Below, piece by piece: positions 33,123-43,332 of a stretch of DNA of 64,000 bases (within the stretch, counting starts at the first letter, position 1; each line of letters starts with the position of its first letter). Where the stretch lies: positions 802,439 through 866,438 of the forward strand of contig NZ_FQWD01000002.1 in the NCBI RefSeq assembly GCF_900129565.1, given 5' to 3'. This DNA comes from Marisediminitalea aggregata. Its GTDB lineage: Bacteria; Pseudomonadota; Gammaproteobacteria; Enterobacterales; Alteromonadaceae. Below the pieces are notes generated by a model. That model saw nothing but the letters and a program-made list of their open reading frames with translations. It had not been told where the DNA came from and made no database searches. Position numbers and translations under genes: made by a program.

Positions 33123-34454
33123 TTACAAGATAAAGCGGCTCAGGTCTTCGTTGTCTACCAGCGCATCCAGGTGCGCATTAACGTACTCGGCATCAATGCT
33201 GTAGGTCTCACCTTGCTTTTCTGAGGCATCGTAGGAAATGTCTTCCATCAAACGCTCCAGCACCGTATGCAAACGGCGTGCACCAATATTTTCAGTTTTT
33301 TCGTTTACCTGCCAGGCAGCCTCGGCAATACGCTGAATACCGCTATCGGTGAACTCTACCGTCACGCCTTCGGTTTTCATTAACTCAACATATTGCTCGG
33401 TTAGAGACGCATTTGGCTCAGTAAGAATGCGCTTAAAGTCTTCTACTTTCAGTGCAGATAGCTCAACGCGGATCGGTAAACGGCCTTGTAACTCTGGAAT
33501 CAAGTCCGACGGCTTGCTCATTTGGAATGCGCCCGACGCAATAAACAAAATATGGTCGGTTTTAATCATGCCGTGTTTAGTCGATACCGTAGAACCTTCC
33601 ACTAATGGCAACAGGTCGCGTTGCACACCTTCACGAGAGACATCGGCTGAACTGGTGCCTTCGCGCTTACAAATCTTGTCGATCTCATCCACAAACACAA
33701 TGCCGTGTTGCTCAACCGCTTCCAGCGCTTTGGCTTTAAGATCTTCTTTGTTAACCAGGCGTGCGGCTTCTTCTTCCACCAGCACTTTCATGGCGTCGCG
33801 AATACGCATTTTCTTTTTTTTCTTCTGCGAACCCGCAGAAAGATTTTCAAACATGCCTTGCAGCTGATTGGTCATTTCTTCCATGCCCGGAGGGGCCATG
33901 ATTTCAACGCCAATTTGCTGTTGCGACACATCGATTTCAATCTCTTTGTCGTCCAGTGTTCCTTCACGCAACTTCTTGCGGAAAGACTGACGGGTGCCGC
34001 GATCTTCGGTGCGCTCTTTCTCGCCCCAGGCATTTTCCGGCGGCGGGATCAGGATATCCAGAATACGCTCTTCGGCGGCTTCTTCTGCGCGGAAACGCAC
34101 TTTTTCCATTTCGCGCTCTTTGGTCATTTTCACTGCGATATCAGCCAAATCGCGGATGATAGACTCAACTTCCTTACCCACATAGCCCACTTCGGTGAAC
34201 TTAGTCGCTTCCACTTTAATAAATGGTGCATTCGCGAGTTTAGCCAAACGACGGGCAATTTCAGTTTTACCTACCCCGGTTGGACCAATCATCAGAATAT
34301 TTTTTGGTGTCACTTCCTGACGCAGCTCCTGAGGCAGCTGCATGCGACGCCAGCGATTTCGCAGCGCGATGGCCACGGCACGCTTAGCGCCTTGCTGACC
34401 AATAATGTGTCTGTCGAGTTCGTGAACAATTTCTCTTGGAGTCATTTCAGACAT
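33123..34454 (-). CDS. hslU: HslU, ATPase subunit of the HslVU protease
   Basis: A 443-residue AAA+ unfoldase, the same length as E. coli HslU, that unfolds substrates and feeds them to HslV. Visible features are the N-terminal [25 protein letters not shown], Walker [15 protein letters not shown], Walker [13 protein letters not shown] and the sensor/arginine region [12 protein letters not shown]. The intermediate I-domain (about 110-240) holds the [13 protein letters not shown] stretch. It follows hslV by 69 bases and ends at a strong terminator, so hslVU is one operon behind a heat-shock promoter. Confidence 0.97.
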   Translation of the reverse strand: MSEMTPREIVHELDRHIIGQQGAKRAVAIALRNRWRRMQLPQELRQEVTPKNILMIGPTGVGKTEIARRLAKLANAPFIKVEATKFTEVGYVGKEVESIIRDLADIAVKMTKEREMEKVRFRAEEAAEERILDILIPPPENAWGEKERTEDRGTRQSFRKKLREGTLDDKEIEIDVSQQQIGVEIMAPPGMEEMTNQLQGMFENLSAGSQKKKKKMRIRDAMKVLVEEEAARLVNKEDLKAKALEAVEQHGIVFVDEIDKICKREGTSSADVSREGVQRDLLPLVEGSTVSTKHGMIKTDHILFIASGAFQMSKPSDLIPELQGRLPIRVELSALKVEDFKRILTEPNASLTEQYVELMKTEGVTVEFTDSGIQRIAEAAWQVNEKTENIGARRLHTVLERLMEDISYDASEKQGETYSIDAEYVNAHLDALVDNEDLSRFIL

Positions 34455-34523
34455 AGCAAACCCTTTTTACGTAAGCTGGCTTCGCCAGCCGGGCAATCGG
34501 TTGGAACACGACTGCCGAAAAAA

Positions 34524-35048
34524 TTAATAATCCAGTACTTCAACCGTTTGGTTGTGGTTGGTAAACACACAAATGTCTGCGGCAATTGTCAGACTCTGTT
34601 CAGCGATATCTTTGGCGCTTAACTCAGTGTTGTTTAATAAGGCTGTTGCTGCGGCCTGGGCATAGTTTCCGCCTGAGCCTATGGCAATGAGATCCTGCTC
34701 TGGCTGCACCACATCACCGTTGCCGGTAATAATTAACGAGGCGGTCTCATCGGCAACTGCAAGTAATGCTTCCAGTTTGCGCAACATGCGATCAGTACGC
34801 CAGTCTTTGGCCAGCTCAACCGCGGCTTTGGTTAAATGCCCCTGGTGCATCTCTAATTTTGCCTCAAAGCGTTCAAATAAGGTAAACGCATCGGCTGTGC
34901 CGCCTGCAAAGCCGGCCAGTACTTTATTCTGATACAGGCGACGCACTTTTCTGGCGTTGCCTTTCATAACGGTGTTGCCCAGCGACACCTGACCATCTCC
35001 GGCCATTACTACCTGGTTGTCCCGACGGACAGATACAATCGTAGTCAC
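34524..35048 (-). CDS. hslV: HslV, peptidase subunit of the HslVU protease
   Basis: A 174-residue N-terminal-Thr peptidase. The active-site Thr must be residue 1 after Met removal. The longest frame begins ATG-AAT-GTG-ACT-ACG at 35054 and would read [11 protein letters not shown], burying that Thr. Starting at the GTG at 35048 gives M-TTIVSVRR, as in E. coli, and places GGAG 5 bases ahead instead of 3. The GTG start is therefore chosen. Other hallmarks are [20 protein letters not shown] and [16 protein letters not shown] near-perfect sigma-32 promoter precedes it. Confidence 0.95.
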   Translation of the reverse strand: MTTIVSVRRDNQVVMAGDGQVSLGNTVMKGNARKVRRLYQNKVLAGFAGGTADAFTLFERFEAKLEMHQGHLTKAAVELAKDWRTDRMLRKLEALLAVADETASLIITGNGDVVQPEQDLIAIGSGGNYAQAAATALLNNTELSAKDIAEQSLTIAADICVFTNHNQTVEVLDY

Positions 35049-35119
35049 ATTCACTCCACTGTGGTGGTTATGGCACTGTCAGCGTCAAAAGACAGACAAT
35101 GCATGAACAATGAATAGGG

Positions 35120-35147
35120 AAATGGGGGGGGATGAAGGAAATTCAAG
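35120..35147 (-). promoter_or_regulatory. Sigma-32 heat-shock promoter of hslVU
   Basis: On the minus strand CTTGAA (35147-35142), a 14-base spacer and CCCCATTT (35127-35120) match the RpoH consensus closely. It lies about 72 bases upstream of the hslV GTG. The -35 box begins at the last base of the ftsN terminator stem. hslVU is a classic heat-shock operon, and rpoH itself is in this window. Confidence 0.85.
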
Positions 35148-35168
35148 GGCCGTTGCACACAACGGCCC
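35147..35168 (-). terminator. Hairpin between ftsN and hslV
   Basis: GGGCCGTTG (35147-35155) and CAACGGCCC (35160-35168) form a 9-bp GC-rich stem with a CACA loop, 10 bases after the ftsN stop. Only a weak T content follows (TTGAATTTCC). The stem abuts the -35 box of the hslV heat-shock promoter. Confidence 0.6.
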
Positions 35169-35177
35169 GAAAAGAGA

Positions 35178-35753
35178 TCAGAAGTTCCAGTACCAGATTT
35201 GGCAGGTGGTAATATTCACTTTACGCAGTGCGTGCTTAGCACGCTCGGCGTCGCGTTTGGCATCATATGGCCCCAGTATCACCCGGAACCACTCGCCATT
35301 GTCACCGTCACTTCGGCGTATCTGCGCTTCCAGCCCCTGAAAGGCAATTTTTGCGCGCATTTCTTCAGCCTGAGCCCGGGTTTTAAATGAGGCACACTGC
35401 ATTAAATAGCGCTTATCCGATTTCTCTTGCTCTGCGACATCGACTTCAACTTCATAACCAGGCAGCGTCTTAATGTATTCCCACTCTTCCTGTGGCAATC
35501 CAGGCAGTTCATCTTCAACCGCTACCGGCTTTTTCGCCATGGGTTGGGCACCGTCTGGTTCCACGTTATCCTTAATAGACCACAGGAAGTAGGCAAACCC
35601 TACCAGCAAAGCCACGACCACAGCTACCGCAATCCAAGACACCGTTTTTACCGGTGCTTTGGGGGCATTACTGCGTGCTGTGCCTGACGCCTTTTTGTTT
35701 TTTTGTTTTTTCTGTGGTGCGCGGCCACGAGAAACATAATCGCGTTGAGACAT
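35178..35753 (-). CDS. ftsN: FtsN-like cell division protein with SPOR domain
   Basis: A 191-residue bitopic membrane protein. The cytoplasmic start MSQRDYVSRGR is the FtsN signature that contacts FtsA. A membrane helix spans about 39-61 (VSWIAVAVVVALLVGFAYFLW). The periplasmic LPGLPQEEWEYIKTLPG is the essential FtsN helix. The SPOR domain (about 115-190, RYLMQCASFKTRAQAEEMRA) binds denuded peptidoglycan. FtsN triggers septal constriction. It is shorter than E. coli FtsN (319) because the linker is brief. The gene order priA-ftsN-hslV-hslU is conserved in gammaproteobacteria. Confidence 0.93.
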   Translation of the reverse strand: MSQRDYVSRGRAPQKKQKNKKASGTARSNAPKAPVKTVSWIAVAVVVALLVGFAYFLWSIKDNVEPDGAQPMAKKPVAVEDELPGLPQEEWEYIKTLPGYEVEVDVAEQEKSDKRYLMQCASFKTRAQAEEMRAKIAFQGLEAQIRRSDGDNGEWFRVILGPYDAKRDAERAKHALRKVNITTCQIWYWNF

Positions 35754-35954
35754 AATGCTTTTTTAATTATCCATCATGCGACACTGTTGTGATTCGCATT
35801 TGCTGCTAAAAACCAAATTTCTGATGAGCTACATTCTCAATGAGCTGACCAGTGTAGCGCGCTTGATCAAAAAAAGCTGCCCAAGATTTACCCGTAATCG
35901 CAATTTGTGTCGCAGGCCTTTAAATACGGAGCGTAAAGTGGACGTTCCGCGTGA

Positions 35955-38141
35955 TTAACTGAAGTCTACCGGGTCAATATCCAGGCTCCAGCGTACCCGT
36001 GTCGCTAACGGTAAACTCTGTACCTGTCGAAGGGTACTGGCGATCCAGTTGTGTAAAGCGGCGCGCTGCGAGCATTGAAGCAGTAACATAAACCGAAACC
36101 GCCCTTGTCGCTTTTCTATTAAACACGGCAGCGGGCCGGCTATGTAACCACCAAACTGGTGACTGTGATCGCTAAAGGCCTGTTTCACCTGTTGCAAGAA
36201 CGTATGCACCTGTTGCGCAGCATTCGCTTCGGCCCGGATCACAGCCTGAGCACTGTAAGGTGGCAAGTTGGCCATTTTACGCTCGTGCAGGGCATGGCGG
36301 GCAAAGTGCGCAAACCCGTTGTGAATGAGCTCCTGTAACAGCGGGTGACCCGGATTATCGGTTTGAATATACATTTCACCGGGTTTGGTGGCGCGCCCGG
36401 CGCGGCCAGCTAACTGCGTGATCAACTGAGCAAATTTTTCCGGCGCTCGAAAGTCGGCGGAAAACAGCGCGCCATCGCAATCCAGCACCACCACCAGCGT
36501 AACATGAGGAAAGTGATGCCCCTTTGAAAGAATTTGTGTGCCAATTAACAATTGGTATTTTCGCGCATTGATTTCATCTAAACGCGTTACCAACGCGTCT
36601 TTGCCTCTAACGGCATCACTGTCTATGCGCACTTGTTTAATATCGGGAAACAACTCTCCCAGCCCCTGTTCGAGCTGTTCGGTACCTAATCCCGACGTTT
36701 GCAGAGACGTACTGTGACAGGCACTGCATTGGTTTGGCATGCGTTTGCTTGCGCCACAGTGATGACACTGCAGGCGCCCCTGTGACTTGTGATAAGTAAA
36801 CGGGCGTTCACAGCTTTTACAATCTACGGTTTGCCCGCAGTGATGGCATAACACCGCCGGCGCATAACCCCGACGATTCAAAAACACCAGTACCTGGTTA
36901 CCTTGCTGCAGGTGACTACGCATGACACTGAGTAAACCCGGAGCAATACCCGCCTGTAGTGGTTGGTCACGTGAGTCCAGCACCTTTAACTGAGTATGAC
37001 TGGCGCCCCCCGCTCGTTCACTGAGTTGTAAGTGAGTGTAACGTTTGGCCAGCGCATTATTGAGGCTTTCCAAAGATGGTGTTGCGCTGCCGAGCAATAA
37101 GGGAACGTTCTCAGTCTGGGCGCGTTTCACCGCTAAATCTCTGGCGTGATACCGCAACCCATCCTGCTGCTTAAAAGACTCATCGTGCTCTTCGTCAACG
37201 ATGATCATGCCGGGACGCACCATGGGCGTAAAAATCGCCGAGCGCGTACCGATAACAATGCCCAATTCGCCTCTGCGGGACTGTTGCCATACCTGCAGCC
37301 GCGCCAGGTCGGACATTTGTGAGTGCAACACGCCTACCTTAATACCGAAGCGTCGCTCAAAGCGCCCGACAGTTTGTGGCGTTAACCCTATCTCGGGCAC
37401 CAGAATCAATACCTGTCGATTGGCCTTCAACACTGGGGCGATGACTTGTAAATACACTTCCGTTTTACCGCTGCCGGTAACCCCCTCAAGCAAAAAGGTC
37501 CGAAATTCAGTGCCGTTTTGATTCACACCCGCAATCGCAACAGCCTGTTCGGTTGAGGCGACAGGTGTCGTCTCTTGTAATGTGTACGACGCCCAGTCTG
37601 TCTGGATTTCCTGCTTAATTCGTACCGTTTGTATCAGGGCTTTTTCTGATAATGCTTTAATCACAGCGGGTGAAAATCGCTGTTTAATTTCACCCTCTTC
37701 TACCGGCTCGTCAGCTAACGATGCCAGACACAACTGCTGCTTTTTCCCGCGTACCAGTGACTGTTCAAGTGCGTCTTGTCCGGCTTCAGTGAGGGTAAAG
37801 GCGTCCAGTTTGTCGGTCAGCGGCATGCCTTTTCGCAACCGCACGGGCATCAGGGTCGACCAGACTTCACCAATGGGGTGGTGGTAATATTTAGCCAGCC
37901 AGTTAGCCAGTGTGATCAGTGTCGGATCAAACAGCGGCACTTCATCGAGTACCTCAATGACTGACTTTAACGTCAAACCGGTATCTTCGGTTTGCGTTTC
38001 AATGTTACCTATTACTACACCAATCAGCGTTCGGTTTCCAAACGGCACTTTTACCCGCACACCGGTTGCAACAGGTGTGTCATGGAGATAACTGAACGAT
38101 TGCTTGAGCGGCACAGGCACCGCGACATCAACAACTGGCAT
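35955..38141 (-). CDS. priA: PriA, primosomal replication restart helicase
   Basis: A 728-residue DNA helicase that reloads the replisome at stalled forks. The start is placed at the ATG at 38141 (MPVVDVAVPVPLKQSFSYLH), the normal PriA N-terminus; the open frame continues 28 codons upstream to a TTG with no family support. Features are Walker A GVTGSGKTEVYLQ, DEEH box IVDEEHDESFKQQ, eight zinc-binding Cys in LCHHCGQTVDCKSCE, LQCHHCG and QCSACHS, and the helicase motif LAGRAGRATKPG. Length fits E. coli PriA (732). It is divergent from rpmE. Confidence 0.96.
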   Translation of the reverse strand: MPVVDVAVPVPLKQSFSYLHDTPVATGVRVKVPFGNRTLIGVVIGNIETQTEDTGLTLKSVIEVLDEVPLFDPTLITLANWLAKYYHHPIGEVWSTLMPVRLRKGMPLTDKLDAFTLTEAGQDALEQSLVRGKKQQLCLASLADEPVEEGEIKQRFSPAVIKALSEKALIQTVRIKQEIQTDWASYTLQETTPVASTEQAVAIAGVNQNGTEFRTFLLEGVTGSGKTEVYLQVIAPVLKANRQVLILVPEIGLTPQTVGRFERRFGIKVGVLHSQMSDLARLQVWQQSRRGELGIVIGTRSAIFTPMVRPGMIIVDEEHDESFKQQDGLRYHARDLAVKRAQTENVPLLLGSATPSLESLNNALAKRYTHLQLSERAGGASHTQLKVLDSRDQPLQAGIAPGLLSVMRSHLQQGNQVLVFLNRRGYAPAVLCHHCGQTVDCKSCERPFTYHKSQGRLQCHHCGASKRMPNQCSACHSTSLQTSGLGTEQLEQGLGELFPDIKQVRIDSDAVRGKDALVTRLDEINARKYQLLIGTQILSKGHHFPHVTLVVVLDCDGALFSADFRAPEKFAQLITQLAGRAGRATKPGEMYIQTDNPGHPLLQELIHNGFAHFARHALHERKMANLPPYSAQAVIRAEANAAQQVHTFLQQVKQAFSDHSHQFGGYIAGPLPCLIEKRQGRFRFMLLLQCSQRAALHNWIASTLRQVQSLPLATRVRWSLDIDPVDFS

Positions 38142-38272
38142 GGGTAACGATCTGACTTTATATGCTAAGGTTGAAAATATACCGATTGAGCAGGATAACA
38201 CTAATCGAAGATCTTGCCGATGCAATTACGTGGATATCAATGCAAAGTGAATGGTAGTACACGATAAAAACC

Positions 38273-38301
38273 TTGATTGATTAATCGACATCCAGTAATA
38301 T
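38273..38301 (+). promoter_or_regulatory. Sigma-70 promoter of rpmE
   Basis: TTGATT (38273-38278), a 17-base spacer and TAATAT (38296-38301) are close to consensus. Transcription from about 38308 would leave a leader of about 100 bases before rpmE, containing the small palindrome AGCGATTATCGCT and a T-run close to the SD. Confidence 0.75.
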
Positions 38302-38407
38302 GCGCCGCTCTTAAAAACCGAGCGATTATCGCTTGTACTGAATTTAGCAACGTATGGTGTTCAGCTTCGGGCTGGATAGCGATACGGCCTTTTTTTGAGG
38401 TAACCCA

Positions 38408-38620
38408 ATGAAACAAGATATCCACCCTAAATACGAAGAAATTACTGCGAACTGTTCTTGTGGCAACGAGATCAAAGTACGTTCTACTCTGGGTAAAGAC
38501 ATCAACCTGGACGTATGTTCAGCTTGTCACCCTTTCTACACTGGTAAGCAACGTAACGTTGACACCGGTGGTCGTGTTGATCGCTTCAAGAAGCGTTTCG
38601 GTGCACTGGGCAAAAAATAA
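38408..38620 (+). CDS. rpmE: Ribosomal protein bL31 (zinc-binding type)
   Basis: A 70-residue ribosomal protein of the large subunit bridge B1b region. The opening [20 protein letters not shown] and the later [20 protein letters not shown] are diagnostic. Cys16, Cys18, Cys37 and Cys40 show it is the zinc-binding paralogue that may be replaced by a Cys-free form under zinc starvation. SD TTGAGGTAA is 8 bases ahead of the ATG. It has a strong promoter and an intrinsic terminator, and is divergent from priA. Confidence 0.98.
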   Translation: MKQDIHPKYEEITANCSCGNEIKVRSTLGKDINLDVCSACHPFYTGKQRNVDTGGRVDRFKKRFGALGKK

Positions 38621-38636
38621 GTCCGGTAAGTTTCAG

Positions 38637-38664
38637 AAAAAAGCGCCTTTACGGCGCTTTTTTT
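38637..38664 (+). terminator. Intrinsic terminator of rpmE
   Basis: AAGCGCC (38641-38647) pairs with GGCGCTT (38653-38659) over a 5-base loop and is followed by a run of T to 38664, 20 bases after the stop. Confidence 0.93.
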
Positions 38665-38942
38665 GTATCTGCTCGCCGTAAATATACCGCTCACCCGCCA
38701 CTATCGATACATCAAATAAATAGTATTTACAAAATAGATAAACACAAAAAATAGTGAGTATAGTATTCTGTATTTGGCAGTAACTCATCGGACACGTTAT
38801 TTTAACGGTGTGTAAGCGAAATTGTTTGTATACCATAGCGATTTCACTGTGTTAAAGTTTGCCAACAATAACAATAATAAACTAGCGACTGACGGTCACC
38901 TTCATAAAGGTGCTAAAACTAGCATTACAGGATATTTACAGA

Positions 38943-40181
38943 ATGTCAGATTTTCGCCAACGTGCCCTCGATTATCATGCCTACCCTACGCCGGGCAAAA
39001 TTCGCGTAGAACTGTCTAAACCCGCCGACAGTGTTGATGACCTCGCCCTGGCCTACAGCCCAGGCGTGGCAGAGCCTTGTCGCGAAATCGCAGAAGATCC
39101 TAACGCCGCTTATACCTATACCGGTAAAGGCAACATGGTTGCCGTTATCAGTAACGGTACCGCTATTCTTGGTTTGGGTAATTTAGGTCCACTTGCATCA
39201 AAACCGGTGATGGAAGGTAAAGCGCTGTTGTTTAAACGCTTCGCCGGACTGGACTCGATAGACATTGAAGTAAAACACCGCACGACGGAAGAATTCATCA
39301 ATACGGTTGCCAACATTGCCGACACGTTTGGCGGTATCAACCTGGAAGATATCAAAGCACCAGAGTGTTTTGAAATTGAACAGGAGCTGATCAAGCGCTG
39401 TAAAATCCCGGTATTCCACGACGACCAGCACGGCACAGCCATTGTTACCGCGGCCGGGATGCTGAATGCGCTCGAAGTGCAAGGCAAGACCATTGAAGAC
39501 GCCAAAATCGTGTGTATGGGTGCCGGCGCGGCGGCTGTAGCCTGTATGGAACTGTTAATTAAGTGTGGCGCCCAGCGCGAGCGCATTTATATGCTCGACA
39601 GAAAAGGGGTGATCCACACACGTCGTGACGACTTAACACCACACAAGATGCTGTTTGCGAACAATACCGACAAGCGCACCCTTGAGGATGTGATGGAAGG
39701 CGCAGACATTTTTGTCGGTGTATCCGGCCCGGATCTGCTTCCACCAGAAGCCCTTGCACTGATGGCACCTAACCCCATTGTATTTGCCTGTTCAAACCCG
39801 GATCCCGAGATCAAGCCTGAAGTGGCACTGGCTACTCGCTCAGATATCATCATGGCAACGGGTCGTTCTGATTATCCCAATCAGGTTAACAACGTGTTGT
39901 GCTTCCCGTTTATTTTCCGCGGAGCACTGGATGTTCGGGCGACGGCCATTAACGATGAAATGAAAGTGGCTGCCGTTGAAGCGTTACGGGCTATCTCCAA
40001 AGAACCCGTACCAGAGGTTGTACTGAAGGCCAGTAAATCGGATTCGTTGTCGTTTGGTAAAGATTACATTATTCCAAAACCCATGGACCCGCGCTTGTGC
40101 GCGCGCATAGCGAAAGCGGTAGCACAAGCAGCAATTGATTCAGGCGTTGCGCGTTTAGACGTGGTACCTGAATACAAATAG
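38943..40181 (+). CDS. NAD(P)-dependent malic enzyme, short form
   Basis: A 412-residue oxidative malate decarboxylase (malate to pyruvate and CO2). Typical features are the opening FRQRALDYHAYPTPGKIRVE, catalytic Tyr in AYSPGVAEPC, Lys in NLGPLASKPVMEGKA, metal ligands in VFHDDQHGTAIVTAAGML and the dinucleotide motif IVCMGAGAAAVACMELL. It lacks the C-terminal phosphotransacetylase domain found in long MaeB proteins. The frame is open upstream, but ATG 38943 matches the family N-terminus, with AGGA some 12 bases ahead. It is monocistronic, ending at an intrinsic terminator. Confidence 0.93.
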   Translation: MSDFRQRALDYHAYPTPGKIRVELSKPADSVDDLALAYSPGVAEPCREIAEDPNAAYTYTGKGNMVAVISNGTAILGLGNLGPLASKPVMEGKALLFKRFAGLDSIDIEVKHRTTEEFINTVANIADTFGGINLEDIKAPECFEIEQELIKRCKIPVFHDDQHGTAIVTAAGMLNALEVQGKTIEDAKIVCMGAGAAAVACMELLIKCGAQRERIYMLDRKGVIHTRRDDLTPHKMLFANNTDKRTLEDVMEGADIFVGVSGPDLLPPEALALMAPNPIVFACSNPDPEIKPEVALATRSDIIMATGRSDYPNQVNNVLCFPFIFRGALDVRATAINDEMKVAAVEALRAISKEPVPEVVLKASKSDSLSFGKDYIIPKPMDPRLCARIAKAVAQAAIDSGVARLDVVPEYK

Positions 40182-40203
40182 CGAGTTAGCAGCTCTCAAC
40201 ACT

Positions 40204-40231
40204 AAAAACGCCTCAGATGAGGCGTTTTTTG
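40204..40231 (+). terminator. Intrinsic terminator of the malic enzyme gene (possibly bidirectional)
   Basis: AAAAACGCCTC (40204-40214) pairs with GAGGCGTTTTT (40219-40229) over AGAT. It is flanked by A and T runs on both sides and lies between convergent malic enzyme and metJ genes, so it can serve both. Confidence 0.92.
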
Positions 40232-40261
40232 TTTGTGTTCACGCTAAATGGATTAAGCGCG

Positions 40262-40597
40262 TTATTCTTCCTCGCTGTCCTCACCTTCCTCGGCATCGGG
40301 ATCCAGGCCCATTTCCAGCATTATACGCCGCGCTTCGCCAGGAATACGGTTGGGGTTATCTTTGCGTAGATCTTCATCATCCGGTAACGGCTGCCCGGTA
40401 AAGGCATGCAGGAATGCCTCGCACAACAGCTCCGAGTTAGTTGCATGGCGCAGATTATTAATCTGGCGTCGGGTCCGTTCATCCGTCAGCACTTTCAGTA
40501 CATTGATGGGAATCGAAACAGTGACCTTTTTAACCTGTTCACTTTTTTTACCGTGTTCTGCGTACGGGTGAATGTACTTTCCGTCCCACTTTGCCAT
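40262..40597 (-). CDS. metJ: MetJ, methionine repressor
   Basis: A 111-residue ribbon-helix-helix repressor that binds SAM as corepressor and shuts off methionine genes. The start [20 protein letters not shown] is near-invariant, and the DNA-contact strand [20 protein letters not shown] follows. The C-terminus is acidic (EEGEDSEEE), slightly longer than in E. coli (105 residues). It is divergent from metF, with Met boxes in the space between. Confidence 0.97.
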   Translation of the reverse strand: MAKWDGKYIHPYAEHGKKSEQVKKVTVSIPINVLKVLTDERTRRQINNLRHATNSELLCEAFLHAFTGQPLPDDEDLRKDNPNRIPGEARRIMLEMGLDPDAEEGEDSEEE

Positions 40598-40682
40598 TAT
40601 TAATTCCAGCTAATGATTATTTATTATGTTGAGAAATTCTAAACAAACCACAGAAAAGGTCAATTGAGCAGTGTAAACCGCT

Positions 40683-40726
40683 TGACGTCTAGACATATAT
40701 TCTTTAGTTTAGACGTCTAAACGTCC
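40683..40726. promoter_or_regulatory. Met boxes (MetJ operator) between metJ and metF
   Basis: The MetJ half-site AGACGTCT occurs as two tandem pairs: TGACGTCT-AGACATAT (40683-40698) and AGACGTCT-AAACGTCC (40711-40726), with one perfect and three near-matching boxes. They lie 19 bases and more ahead of the metF ATG and cover the probable metF promoter. Tandem 8-bp boxes are the known MetJ binding mode. Confidence 0.9.
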
Positions 40727-40741
40727 AGTTGAGAATAATAG

Positions 40742-41635
<894 letters not shown>

Positions 41636-41713
41636 ACGCCCGTATCACAAATTATTTGATGAACCGCAAGGACGCGGTAGACTATGCTTTTTTAGCATAG
41701 GCAAGGAATTGTT

Positions 41714-42601
41714 GTGGAAAAGCCTGATTGGCAACAGCTAAGGGAAACCTGGCAACCAAAACTACTGCACTTTGGCACCATTTTCGTTACCCGGTGCCGT
41801 ACCGACAACATCGCCATCTCGGCAGGCCACTTAGCCTACGTTACCCTGTTATCTTTGGTCCCCTTCATCATGGTATTTTTTACCATTTTGTCTGCCTTCC
41901 CCGCGTTCGACAAAGTCCGTAGCAAGCTTGAACAGTTTATCTTCAGCAACTTTGTGCCTACCGCCAGTGACGTGGTGCATCGGTACATCGGCGACTTTGT
42001 AGGTAATGCCTCACAAATGGGCGCGGTGGGTATTCTGTCGTTATTAGTGGTGGCCCTGCTGCTTATTTCCAACGTAGACAAAACCCTGAACCGCATTTGG
42101 CGTACCCAAAGCGACCGTCCGCTTATTTACACCTTTGCGATTTACTGGATGGTGATTACACTGGGCCCGCTGCTCATGGGAGCCAGTGTGTTAATGACGT
42201 CTTACCTAACAGGTCTGGCTGAGTTCGCTGAAGAGTATACGCCGGGACTTGGCACATTCATGTTAGAGCTGGTACCCAGTTTTACGGCACTCGCTGCGTT
42301 TATCATTTTATACATGCTGGTGCCTAATCGGCGGGTTCCCGCTAAACACGCACTCGGCGGCGCTGTTCTCGCCACCATGCTGTTCGAGTTCAGTAAAAAG
42401 GGCTTTGCGCTGTATGTCACCAGCTTCCCATCATATCAGGTTATATACGGCGCGCTGGCTGCGCTGCCTATCCTGTTTTTATGGGTGTACTTGTCATGGA
42501 TAGTGGTATTGGTTGGCGCAGAATTCACCTGTTCACTGGCTGATGCCTCGGAAACAGAAAAAGGCACCACGGAAGAACCCCGGGATTTACCGACCAAGTA
42601 A
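41714..42601 (+). CDS. YihY/UPF0761 family inner membrane protein
   Basis: A 295-residue polytopic membrane protein of the YihY family (once called ribonuclease BN, wrongly). About six helices are seen, including VTLLSLVPFIMVFFTILSAF, MGAVGILSLLVVALLLISNV and AAFIILYMLVPNRRVP. The family motif NRIWRTQSDRP follows the third helix. Function is unknown in general; some members are proposed lipid or virulence-factor transporters. The start is GTG at 41714 with AAGGAA ahead. It faces a bidirectional terminator shared with the DUF2959 gene. Confidence 0.9.
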   Translation: MEKPDWQQLRETWQPKLLHFGTIFVTRCRTDNIAISAGHLAYVTLLSLVPFIMVFFTILSAFPAFDKVRSKLEQFIFSNFVPTASDVVHRYIGDFVGNASQMGAVGILSLLVVALLLISNVDKTLNRIWRTQSDRPLIYTFAIYWMVITLGPLLMGASVLMTSYLTGLAEFAEEYTPGLGTFMLELVPSFTALAAFIILYMLVPNRRVPAKHALGGAVLATMLFEFSKKGFALYVTSFPSYQVIYGALAALPILFLWVYLSWIVVLVGAEFTCSLADASETEKGTTEEPRDLPTK

Positions 42602-42622
42602 ACACCAAACCGCAACGCATAC

Positions 42623-42651
42623 AAAAAAGGTCAGCATTTGCTGACCTTTTT
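42623..42651. terminator. Bidirectional intrinsic terminator
   Basis: AAAAAGGTCAGC and GCTGACCTTTTT form a 12-bp stem with an ATTT loop, with A and T runs on the outer sides. It lies between convergent yihY-like and DUF2959 genes and can stop both. Confidence 0.93.
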
Positions 42652-42668
42652 GTTATACATGCAACGAA

Positions 42669-43316
42669 TTATCCTGCCATGTCGGCAATAAACGCATTCG
42701 ACTGAGAAATAGCCGTTTGCATATCTTTAAGCAGGCTTTTCACGTCTTTTTCGATAGTACCTAACTCACCCTGAAGCGCACCAATAGCACTGGCATTCAG
42801 GTTGTGCTTTAAGAATAGAACGTTGTCTTGCAGCGTAGACAGCACAGGTTGCATGCTGCTTTCAACACGACGCATTGCCCGTACCATTTTGTTGTACTTC
42901 AAGCGCGTTTCTGACAGCTTTTGTTGACTGGTGCGTTTCAGGCTCGCGTTTGAATACTGTTCCAGTTCGGTTTCCCATTCATCAAACAACGCTTCTGCAA
43001 CGCTTTCAATTTTATCGATGCGATTAGTTACATCGTCGGCCGCTTTTTTACTGGCTTCGTACTTATCGCTTAATGCTTCGTATGCTTCCTCAAGTTCACC
43101 GCCATCAAATTGCAGTAACGCAGAGAACTCTTCCAGTGCAGACGTGAATTGCTCTTCGGCTTCTTGCTGTGAATCTCTGGCGTCCTCTACGCGGTCAACC
43201 AGGATTTCACGCTTTTCTACGCCGACTTTCTCCCAGGCTGCATAATAAGCGCTCTGGCAGCCAGAAAGACTAACCGATAAAGCCAGGGTCATTGCTACGG
43301 GGATTAAGCTTCGCAT
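42669..43316 (-). CDS. DUF2959 lipoprotein
   Basis: A 215-residue probable lipoprotein. The signal ends in the lipobox LSGC (LALSVSLSGCQSAYYAAWEK). The mature part is almost fully helical and charged, with long coiled-coil stretches (EDARDSQQEAEEQFTSALEE, SETRLKYNKMVRAMRRVESS), as in DUF2959 proteins found in marine gammaproteobacteria. Function is unknown. It follows the small membrane protein gene with 16 bases between, so the two may be co-transcribed. Confidence 0.85.
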   Translation of the reverse strand: MRSLIPVAMTLALSVSLSGCQSAYYAAWEKVGVEKREILVDRVEDARDSQQEAEEQFTSALEEFSALLQFDGGELEEAYEALSDKYEASKKAADDVTNRIDKIESVAEALFDEWETELEQYSNASLKRTSQQKLSETRLKYNKMVRAMRRVESSMQPVLSTLQDNVLFLKHNLNASAIGALQGELGTIEKDVKSLLKDMQTAISQSNAFIADMAG

Positions 43317-43332
43317 GGATCACCTTTTCCGG

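Noticed and set aside
33349..34622. Long plus-strand open frames opposite hslU and hslV
   Set aside because: Shadow frames of well-established minus-strand genes, with no start signals or family similarity.
38142..38225. TTG-initiated longer PriA
   Set aside because: The extra 28 residues have no family match; the ATG at 38141 gives the standard PriA start and length.
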